DNA of 64,000 bases from Muricea muricata. Lineage: Eukaryota; Cnidaria; Anthozoa; Malacalcyonacea; Plexauridae. This document shows positions 12,801 to 24,800 of the stretch, piece by piece. Made by a program: the position numbers and the translations under genes. The stretch spans positions 8,623,013 to 8,687,012 of the forward strand of contig OY979723.1 in NCBI GenBank assembly GCA_963855995.1, in the 5' to 3' direction. The number at the start of each line of letters is the position of its first letter. Within the stretch, counting starts at the first letter, position 1. The notes beneath the pieces were generated by a model. That model ran no database searches and was not told where the DNA came from. It saw only the letters and a program-made list of their open reading frames with translations.

Positions 12801-15800
12801 AAACACCTCAAAGTGTGTGTAAAAAACTCGACTAGCGTCTCGTTTTTCAACACACTTTTCGGTGTTTTATACGCCGGTAATAAACGCTCTCTCGTTTATT
12901 ATATATTACTTCGTAAACTGTATCAAACTGTAGGGAGCAATCAAAAAGAAGGCATGTAATTAGCGTTGGTTTTGTGGTCTTTTTTGCACCCAAAATAGAT
13001 TTGAAAGTCCACAGTTCCTATACACATTGCTTGTCTTGTCAAAATCAAGTAATCATGTACAAAGACAAAGTTACTCTGCAGTTAAGTTAGTCACTACAAC
13101 ATCCCGACGAAGAACCTTCGCTCGACACGTCGAATTTTGCCTCATCTCTTCATGTGACAAAGGAACCAATACCTTACGTGTACTTTTGTGCTACTACCTA
13201 CACTAGCAACGTTAGTTTAAACCATCAGAACTGACTTCAGCCTCCAAGCCTACTTAGCGTTCAGAATAATTCTGACCTGGGCGAGAAGGTGTTAATTCCA
13301 AACTACAAATCTAATGTCAGTGATTATACAAAACTTAATAATACGGATTAATAGATAGATACAGATGATCACCCACTGCAAATATAACCACTGTATTTAT
13401 TGATTCTGTATAAAAAAGGGTGAGACAGGTGGCTCTAGGTTTCGACCGCTCAGTGTTGTTGATATCATGCTCTTTTCCTCTTATAGCATTACATTTGTAA
13501 TCACAGCATAGAGATCCCAAGGATGGCCGTCGTCTACTCCCTCAGTTCGTTACAGCGTATTTCAGACAGCAGTCGAGAATACGAAGAGAAGATGTGGAGA
13601 TTACGCGAAACTATTCAGTTGGAGTCCAGACGAAAGGTAAAGGTTGACTGCGCATCCGAATTGTTCGAGGTTAAAATTTGTCGCTAGCCACCCAGGTCGC
13701 GTGTAAGAATAATTCTTTATTTTAGAAAGAGGAAGAGCAACGCAAACAAGAAGAACTCGTGACGAGCGAACGCCAGAAAGCGAACAAGGCACTCGCACAG
13801 ATTGAAGGTATACACATTTTGAACTTCCAGCCGCCAACAGTCGAGAAAATTCATCATCAACTATAAAAACATACGCCTTTAGGATGCCGTTGTAATGCCG
13901 TGATTACGAAGCTGCAGAGATAGTTGAGAAAAAGCCAGCGTAGTTTATGTTTATATGGGATGGTAATCCCAGCGAATAGGTTTTCGGTAAAATAATCATG
14001 ACTTTGTGGCACTTGAATTAAGACGTATTTACCCTTAGCCTGAGTAAAGTGGTCACACTTTTCAGAGTTTCAAGATGCAGGTCTTAAAATATCAGGCCGT
14101 CTGTCAAAATGTCCGGTGTGGGTCAGAATGGGTCGGACATTTTAAAAATTATTTCCGATGGGTATATGTTTCTTTTGCCGAGAAAAAACGATTATTTTAA
14201 AATCGTACTGACGTTAAATGTGGAACAAAATTGATGTTGTGTTGACACCTTAAATTTCAGCGATATAAATGCGACGGGAATTCAGGTTTACATCACTGAA
14301 ACTATTACACGACTAACGACTCAATTCAATTACACGACTAACGACTCAATTCAATTACACAGGAAATTTGTGTCACGTTAACGAATGCGTCAGACAACTG
14401 TCCGTTACCGACCGATATTTTAAGGCCTGAAGAGGTCATGGGTTCAAATAAATAAAACTTTGTGTTGTATATTGTAATTTAATTGTATTGTTTGTTTGTT
14501 TGTTTGTTAAGAACTGGTCGAAAAGGCGAAAAAAGCTCTCGTAGAAAAAAAGAAAGAGGAGCTGGACTTTCTTAGAAAACAAATGGAAGATGCTATCAAT
14601 GTAAGTTCATCATTATGCTGTATATTGTTATCAACCTCATTCCCAGAGCCTCCGTGGTGGAACGTGAGGTAGAAGGCCCTGGCAAAGGCTGGTTGCCACA
14701 TGAACAAATTTTCCAATATAGATGTTGGAAAATTTTCCTTGCAACTTCTTGTGTGCTTAATTTCTGCAATGAATTTTCCAAATATATTGGATAATTTGGT
14801 CATGTGACAACCACCCTTTGCCAGGGCCTCTGTCCACCACATGCTTCACAATAAATAGGCCCTGGGAACGAATTTGTATTATTATATACATTATGTTGTA
14901 TATTAGAAGAAATTAAAGGAGATTCTACATGCCTGTATTTAACATATTTTGAGGTGTTCTTGGATAAAAGATGGGTTTATCACATGAACTCCGATTTTCT
15001 TTGTATCCATCTGCGGCAGGTTGTACGAAAGGGGGATTGCGATTTTTTCAACTGCCTCAGAAAGGCATAAAAAGCAATGACACCAGGGATATTGAACTCG
15101 CAAGAGATAAAAAGTGACTTTGACTCGAAAATACTGAGCATTAATATGGGTTTTACCAGTTATTGAACGTGTGTGGGAACTTTAAAAACCAGCCACAGGG
15201 GTCGGTTGTACGATTATATAGATGAATAGCGCTACCCACTGGTTAGTGATTTTCTCAGACTTTCTAACCATTTGCAGAAACTGGTAAAACCTACATTATA
15301 GTTCAGCACGTTTGAGTAAATGTCATGGTGTCATTGAATAAATATCAACCTTACTTTGTGCTGTTCATCCTGTTCAGAGAAAAGAATTAGAAAGCAGACA
15401 AAATGCCGAGGAAGATGCTCGTCTTGTCAAGGAATCGTCACGATATGAAGTCACGACAGCTAGAGTTGACGACGAAATAGCTGCACGAGCCAGGTCAGAG
15501 CGTTTACACATTAAGCCTGACTAATTTAGGGGGGGGGCACAGTATGAAACCAGCGAACCAAACACTATATCAAATCTCATGCGTATATAGTACCATAAGT
15601 ATCACTACGATTTTAGTATTAACCTTGTACTATATTAAGCCAGCAATATCTGTACAATGTTACCACTCAACTTGAAACACAAATCCTGCTTCAATTTGAT
15701 AAACCATTAATTATTTATCATCGCGCTGGTATTTTGATATATTCGGATTTTATATAAATAATGCCTAGTTTAAAAAGTACAAGAATCTGCTAAATATAAC

Positions 15801-18800
15801 CGCAACACCCCAAAGGAAGAAAAAATTAAAATGACAAAACTAAATTGAAAACTTGACAAAAATATGGAAAACAGAAAATTTTGTGGCATCCTGTAGTGCA
15901 TACACGTGTTTGTTGGGTTTGAAATGCTAATTCAAATTAACGATAGGGACAGTTTTGAACTACAGTGCAACACTACGTGTGGCAGTGCCTTGTTGCCCCT
16001 ATCATAAGTCGATTAAAAGTAGAATGAATAAGTCTTTTTGCCCCGTTTCCCCGGACATTTGTTGATCAAGACCTACATTGGTGCGTGCCCAAAGGGGTAC
16101 CACCCCAAGGGGGTGCCATCCCCTGGTAAATCCACTAACCTTCCAACAAAATAGTTGTACACGTTTCGTAACTTTCATTTATCGTTTCAGACAAGAGTTG
16201 ATTCACTACTATGAAGAACTGAACAGAGAGGCGGAAATGCGTGAGAAACGCGCTGTGTGGTCAGCGAGTCGTCTTGCTTTGAAAAAGAAGCGAGACGCAT
16301 TCCTGGCGCAGGAAAACGACGAACAGGAACAAATGAAAGTGGAGGTAGCTAAGAAGCTAGATGAAACTCGACGAGCGCAAGAAGTTAAGACAACGCGTAA
16401 GAAATGGGCCACGGACAACGAAGTGACTGAAGTTAGAAATGAACTGTCCGTGAAGAACCCATCACAATCTACCGTGCAGGATTTAATATACAACTCGGAG
16501 AGTGCAGTAGACACGCAGTTAAGGAAAACGTTGCCTGTGATAGGTCAGGCAATGCAGTCAACGGCACAAGATATAATGTATTCAGATATGAGCGCTACAG
16601 TTGAAGGTAACTCTGCAATGACAGGCGACAGCACGCGTGGTGCTAGCAAAGGAAACAGAGCAACAGATTCAACCATTCAAAACTTGATGTATCCTTCTTC
16701 CTCAGAAGGTGCAGCAATTAGGCTGGATGGTGCTAGTCACGATGGTGATACCGCTGCATCACAGGTACCAATTAGTACGGATAGCCATGGCGGCAAATTA
16801 CTAACTCGAGCTATGGACTCCACTGTACAGGACATACTGTACCATTCATCTCAACAAGACAGAGCAGTTCAGCGTACCGATGACGAGACACAAGCGAGAG
16901 GAATGCCTTCCACTGCTCAGCATTTGATATATCACTCCAGCGAAGAAGGAACGCCAGATCGACCTGGTAATAGCACTTGTGGCAGTGGAAAGAGAATAAC
17001 TCGAGCCATGGATTCTACCGCACAGAATCTCATGTACCATTCTTCGGAAGAACAGGTGACGCCTCACCAAAGTACCCGCGGTTCGGGTGGCGCTTTTGAA
17101 TCCACCATTCAGAAACACATGTATGGTGGTGTCCACGATGACGGTGCTACTCCACGTAGCAATTTTGGCAAAGAGAAGGGCGTGGCTCATACGCAAGATG
17201 TAAGTGAAGATCCACAAGCGACCACCTCGAGAGGTTCGGAGCAGCCAAGTGTGATGAAGGGTATACTTTACCCTGGCACTGAGGATAACCAATCGGATGT
17301 GGTTGGTGGTCGAATGGTGTCCACACGTGGCAAAGCTCCGCCAAGTACCATACAGAATTTGATGTATCGAGCTTCGAGTGTTAGTGAAGGTATTGTGACA
17401 GGGTAATGATAAATGATAACGCTGAAAGTAGAAATCTGCGCACGCTGAAACCGTCTTATAGCAAGTGCAGTGCAAAGACCCAAAAGTCAACAAATTTTGT
17501 TCGAACGGCTTTTCTCAAGTTATCAACAAGTTAAGAGCGAAAAGCTGTTAGCAACTTGTAAGTACTACTTACAACATGAGCGGCCGTGTTGTATCAGCAT
17601 ATACACACTCGAGCCGAACGCGAGAGTTTGTATGTCCGATACAACGCGGATGCGAATGTTGTAAATGGCTTGTGAAACTCTCCAATTTTATGATCTATTT
17701 GCGAAGTAATTTTGAAAATACATCCTATATAAGGCAAGGAAATCAAAATTAAAGTTTATGAAAATCAACAGAATTCCGTATCGGAGTATACAGACTCCCT
17801 CACGCTCATGATTTCGTTTGTGTTTTCTTCAGAAATTACTAATGATTTTACAACTCATGATATAGCGACATTGGTACAACCTTGTTTCGTCAACCTTGCG
17901 ATATTTATGCTATATTAGACAATACCTTGTCAGAATTCTGCGTTATAATGCCAAGCTTCATAACTAGTTGTCACCGTCTTGCTCCTAAACATGTTAGAGC
18001 AAACCAGGAACAAACGGTATGAACACAACTCATCGAGAACTTGTAAACAGACTCGTAACAACTTTTTCGTATCAATTTGTGCATTTTTACATGGGTAGTT
18101 GTATATTAATGCTGTTTGTAATGATCGCTGCGGTTTCGTTAGTATTCATTTTTCTAGATGGTGTCTTGTTTGTATCTAATATAAGCAGTAGCGTATCCAG
18201 TCAGACGATTTGGTCGCGCTATATGCAAATACTCGAAGTTCACTGACTGTGAAAACATTCAATTTTTAAAGAAATGAGTAACGATAACCACTTGAAGTCC
18301 CCATAGCGGGACTAAATTGTCGGGCTGGCCAAGCCACTGATACACTTGGGTCTTTCCTTCTAGAACCAGATCAACCCAGAAGACAACAGCTTACACACGA
18401 GGATGTCTGGCTTGCTGCACAATTTCAATCATTACCAGATAACTTTGACATCATGGGTAAGTGTCTAAGTTCATCGCACCCAGGATTGTTAAAAAAATCC
18501 ATTTTTCGATGAAAACTGCCGAATTGCTGTGTAAATATGCTATTACTTATTCTTCCCAAACCATGGTATACATCATTCTAAACATTATTACAAAGTTTCA
18601 GCAAGATTTATAAAGGAAGTACAAACTAGATATAAATGATAACAGCATTTTGTTGCCAATGCTTAGGAGGGTTGTTGACGGTTAAATCATCTGGAAGTGC
18701 TGATTAATTCTTTAAAGTCCATGTAACACAAAATTGTTTATTGTGTTAAACGATGTTAAACGACAGTACTCGACTTTGTCATATTATCATTTCCATACTT

Positions 18801-21800
18801 CATGGCTGGGATTTTTGATATTCCAGACTAATCCACCATTTTACACCATTTTTCAAGTGCTTATACACGCTAATTAAGGAGAACTATTGAACCAAATCGA
18901 AGTAGATTAATTAATTTACAAATGGGAGCAGATTGCAAACCATTACAGCAGCGTAATCTATATCGTGAATAACTTTTAAACGTGAAAAAGCCTTCATTTA
19001 TCTTCAAATTGACAATATGATAAAAAGTATCTCTTGAAAAGTCTTACATAAAGGATGTAAATACACAGAACATCAAATTTTTAAATGGTTTTAACTTCGA
19101 CATAGCTCAAGTTATGTTCAGGTTTGTCGTGTAATCCTCAAAACTGATCCAAACTGAACGGGCTAGGAGCATCTGCATGGGCCTTTTCATATTGGTGTCT
19201 TTTTGTTGTTTGTAGACGATGAGCCAGACGGAGATATTTTTGCTCGTGTGATTTCTGATCAGCCAGATACTTTAAGCAATGAAGAATTCGACGACGAAAG
19301 TCTTCATGGTGAAAACGACGCCTGTGATGTTCTTTGTCTACCTATTATTTTACAAAGATGCGTCATGGAGCCACTCACAACACAGTAAGTTGAAAAGTCG
19401 TCCAACAAAGTTTATTTCATTTTATTAATCTATTGAAACAGTCATACACAGATTTTCATATTTTTCACATGGAGGGAGCATAAATTTTAGGAGGGTTAGC
19501 CGGTGCTTTGATTCCCCCTCTAGACTCCCTCTTACGCCCCACCTCCAGAAATATACGAGGTAAAGCTTAATCTGGGCAGACCTTTTTTTCGTTAGAAACA
19601 TTCAAAATCCAAACATCCTTGCGCACAAAAGGCTACCATGTACTGGGCTCATAGCTATTTAAGACAGGTCGATAGATTCTTAGTGGGGTATTTATTATGC
19701 TGAAAATTAGGGGGGGGGGTTAAAAAATTTTTTGGAGGGGTAAACATTCTGTTTTGGGCGGTTATAACTAATGTTTAGGATGATTTAATATGTATACTGC
19801 TTCGTTTACAGGTACTGCTTCCCTTAAACTGCGTTCACACTGCAACGTTTTTGCCTATACCTGACCTAAATTTCGCACCGGCCTTAGTGTGAACGGGTTT
19901 TACCTAACCTGGACCTGGCCTGAACCGCGAATTCTGGGCCAGCTAAAACAGCTGGCCAGACCTAGTCTGGACCTGGCCTAGACCTAAATTTCTCTAGTGT
20001 GAACGGGTGTTATCCTCGGCGTGGCCTAGGCATTGTAGGCAAGCAACATTGCTATGGTACCTTGTACTTAGGCTACGTGCACACGGTGTCGTTTCTGAGC
20101 GTTTTCATTCCGAATTATTTCAAAAAGCTCTCGACTTGTTGATATAATTTAATAAAAAAACAGCATAAGCCTCGTCTAAGGACAAAAACTAAAAACTTCA
20201 TGCGATGAGAATTTTTATAGTTCATATCGTTTTCATTTTGACTGTTGTGAAAACGCTCGGAAACGACCTCGTGCGCACATAGCCTTAGTCGAGCCCACGA
20301 TAGAAACTAGTTAGAAAGTAACAAAGGTCGTGTAATTCTGTCGTGTCTTAAGAAACTAGCTCTGTCTTTTTTTAAGGATCAAAGTGGTCAACTCTGCCGT
20401 GGTTTCTTACTTTATGGAGAATTTGAGGCTCGTGGATCATTTCGAAACCCTCAAGAAATTTCTTTTTATGGAGGATGGCGAGTTCTCGTTTTCCCTGACA
20501 CAACAGCTGTTTGAGAAGGTAAGTTGCCTGGGATATCTTCATTTCACTGTCATGCGTCGAAACTCAAAATTTGAAAGATATTTAAAAACTTGAAAATTTG
20601 CTCTAACACCGTTCGAGTGTTGATAAAGGATGTTTTATATAACCAAAATAGTGGTAACGTTATCGCTTAAAGCAACGGTCAAAATTAAGTTCAAGCTCTT
20701 TTTTATATATTTTAAAGTAGACAGTGTGCATATGGGGAATACCGTAAAATAACTTGTAATTTTAATTGAAATACAGTTAAATAATTGATAAAGCAGGACG
20801 TTAGCAATGTTGGCTAGCATTTCTTTAAATATCGGCTGCTTTCGTGTAGATACGACAGAGGAATGAAGGTTTTTGTTTGTGCTTCGAAAATGCTTAAAGT
20901 GCACATGCAGCCCTTGGGGATTTGACACATTTGTGATATTTATTTATAGGACTTTTAGGAAACTTAAGTTTTATTCCTGCAGAAAAAATGCTAAATGACA
21001 CCGTGTTCCCCCAAGAGGAACAAAATCAAAAGCATTTGGATAAATTCTGCATGTCAAAACTCAAAAATATTCAATTTCGGAAAAAGTTGTACTCTCTGAG
21101 AATGTGGCTGAAGTATTTATTTTTATGCCAACAGATCTCTTCTGGTGTGACACCGCAGCAACTTTGCTGCATCTCAACTTTGAACTCTATCATGGCCCAG
21201 TCTATTCAATCTTCAGTGTACGCATGTCAGTCTGACAACTCCCGAAGCTTGTCTTTTGTACTCAAATCAATACCTGATATCTTCAAAAGAAACGGTAGGA
21301 GATTCTCATATTATCTAGCTTTTTCCTTGTTTTTCTATGTTTTTATTTTGGCTCATCGATAAGAACCTTTAAAGTAAATACAGTGTATAACATTCGTTGT
21401 TGAATTTTTGATAACATACTTAGTTTCGAAAAAAAAGAAAAAATGGCATGTTAGTTATCCGTCATCTTGAATATGCAATCTTTGATGTCACAAGAGGGTA
21501 AAATTCTTTTCGTTGAGAAGCGATTAACAAATATGTTTGATTTTAAAATCCAACTGTATTTGTATATTTACACTTGTTACATAATTTTCCAATTCTTCAA
21601 GCAAGTTTAATTGAAATTTGATTTGAATTGACAGTATTTTAGACCTAACTGGAAAACAAGATGGCGTCCGGCTAGTGTTGTTTGTCCCTCAATATTTCAG
21701 AAACTAAGCATGCAACCAAAAACTTAGCAACAGATATTACAATTATATACTTCCAAGGATCTTGTCCACAAGCCAGAAAGACGTATACTGCATATCCCTC

Positions 21801-24800
21801 TAAACTATATCCTCTTTCTTCATGCATTTATCCCTCTTTTCTTTCTTTGTTTCCATTTGTAGACGTAAAGGTTTTAGATTTTATTGAATTGAGATACAAG
21901 GTAATGGACATTTTTATCAATAGCGACGTCATGTTAAAAGTTTTCATGATGCGTGGAGGTCTAGCCAGGTTTTTAAGTCCTTCAATCACGATAATCACGA
22001 GCCTGAGGTGAATGATTGTTTTAGTATAATCACGTAGGTGAAAAATGACAAAAATACGTTTCATATTTTAAACCAACATCTGTCACATTGACAAAATGAC
22101 TGTTGGCTATTTTGAAAGACCGCTTAGGTGATTATTGTGTCATAATCACTTCTAGGGCAACCAATTTTATATTTTCATTTTTCACCTACGTATATCATTA
22201 TACTAAGTTGCAATATTTGTTTTATTAGATTCAATGGCCAGTGAACATCATCATCACAGAGAACTGTATAACAAAGTACAACAGAGTGAGTTATTAATAT
22301 TCTTGTTTAAAATACATGTATTTAAACACAAAGTCCTAGAATATATTCAAAGTGAAGTTACAGGTTTCTAAAGCAAAACGTATCAGGACGTATCACGGTT
22401 TTTTTAGCTCTTTAGCTCGCATATCTATATTCCACTCCATGTATTTTAAGTGTATCTGTAAATCATTTGAAAGTTGTGGCAAATTTAATATAATATAATA
22501 TAATAATATAATTGATTGCCTATATAGTCGAACACATTTGCCATAACTTGAACTATAGTGTTGAACCTGCGGAAGTTCTTTGTTTTTATCAAACAGTCAT
22601 AGTGTTCTAGACTTGGTCATTTCTCTTAAATTAAAGTGTTGGTTATTTCTGGCTTAATGACCAAACCATTTTAAACGATATTCTTTTAGATTTTTGCTTT
22701 CATGTTGCAATTGAAAAGAACCGCATGGATATTGCAAGACATAAGATATTCACTGAAAAGAGTTGGTGAGACAAAAATTCTCGTTTTTAAAGAGCCTACG
22801 GCATGAAATTTTGCCAGCTATTTTCTTGATTGCATTAGAAAGATAACTTAGATTCAGAATGTACAGTAATTTCGTTTGTAGATTTTTTTGTAGAACTGTT
22901 GTGCTCTTGGTCGAAATATTCCACATTATTCGATATGCAAATAACTTGCTTGCTTATCTTGTACCATACAACAATAGAAAATAACTGAATCTGCACTGGT
23001 ATGTGCGTAAGCTATGACTAATCACCAGACCTCCTCATTTATGTACAAAAGTTTGACCGCTTTTAGGTCAATGAAGCTTTTCAAAAGTCATGCAGTGTGG
23101 TGTCGTCGCACTTTGCATTATTTGCCTACGCAATAAAGTTGAATATCTCGAGAAAGAACACAGTTACAAAAATTCTACCAAAGAAGTTATATTGTATTAA
23201 AGTATAATTTTGTGGAAACATCGCGTAAGTTTACTATCGCAAAGCTTTCGATCCGTAGCTCGGAGCTTTATTATTATTAGCACTGATGAAGATCCGAGCT
23301 TACTGATCGAAAGCTTTGCGATGATAAACTTACGTGGTGTTTCCACAAAATTATATTTTAATTTGATATTCACCATGCAAACATACAAGGAACTTAAGAT
23401 ACATTGTGATTTCAAGTGATCTTTGCAATGCAGTCAAGAAAGTACTAGACACAATTGCATGCGATCGGCACTTTAACGTCGCGTATTTATTGATTTACAT
23501 TTCCCATCTATTTTTTCAAGACAAGTTTGCTGGAAAATCACTTCATCTTCGAAAGATTCACTTGTTCAGGTTAGCAATGTATACTGTACAGTACAATTAC
23601 ATGAAGTCTATGCTGCTAGAACGACATGCGATGACATGCGCAATGGGGCATGCGCGGAAACACAAAGTCAATTGAATGGCTTTAGTCTGTTCCTCATATA
23701 TACACAGCCAAAAACAAACAGCCTGTTCTAGCATGATGAAAACAGGCTTGAACAATGTTTTGCTGCCCACATTGTTGAATGTTGTCTGCAATATTGTTCA
23801 GCATTGTTGAGCCTGAATTAGCCTGCAATTGGGTGTAAAAAATGTTGAGCAATATTGTTGACAACATTGAACAATGTGGGCAGCAAAACATTGTTTAATG
23901 CTGTTTTCATCTGGCCAGAACAGGTTGTTCGTTTTTTTCTGTGTACTGTGATAAAAAGGTTAATTCGTAGAGGTTTCATGCAAGGTATGCTTGGGATAGA
24001 TGAATGATTTCCATAATGGCTTCTCTTCTCTGAGGAATCAATTGCTACTATCGTTCTTATTGATCCACAGGACGTATTTTTGTTTTACAACATTGGTCTT
24101 TACGCTGTAGACACGAGATGAGTCACTTTGTCAACGATGTTCAAGGCTATATATCGAACCAAATACTTCATGTTAGCTGGCAGGAATTCTTAAACGCTTT
24201 GGAGCATAATGTAAGTGATCAAAGAAGCCAAGCTAGGTTTTCTGAATTTTGAGTTGAAATACTTTGCGCCAAAGATTGAGCTGTATATCAAATTGAATCT
24301 ATTAAAGAGTTATATTTAATATAAGAAATTCAAGACTTGAGGTAAAAAAATGCCTAAAAATGCGAAAACAACTGCAAGTTTGTAATTGATCAAGAGAAAA
24401 TGATCAAGAGAACTTTTTGCATTGCCACATCATATTCATCTCGGACCTAACATGCGACAATGTAAAAATCCTTCACAACGCACTCTCTAGCACATCTAAT
24501 TTTTTCTTATTCCTTGAAGCTCTATACATAAAGTTCCTTTCCTCTTCTCTTAATTCTGGTCTCAAAACCAGCAAAGAGCTTATCCGGTTCTCCTAATCCT
24601 TTTCCAGCACTTTCATTCACTGCCCAGCAATCAGACTGTACAAATTCTTTTGTAATGACGTCTGTGATATTTTTTTATTTAAGACGGTGTATTTTATTGT
24701 AACTTTAGTCTGTCTGACGATGATTTTCTGATAAAATCGTTTAATCCGTATCCTGGGATTCAAGATGCTAATCTTTGGATTATGTTTTATTCTGCATTAC

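Noticed and set aside
16078..16190. Start of a 442-codon frame upstream of TUBGCP6 exon 19
   Set aside because: The first part is intron read-through. A polypyrimidine tract and TTTCAG end at 16190, and the phase matches exon 18.
16846..17493. 215-codon minus-strand frame opposite exon 19
   Set aside because: Antisense shadow of the motif-repeat exon; composition and lack of family features show it is not a gene.
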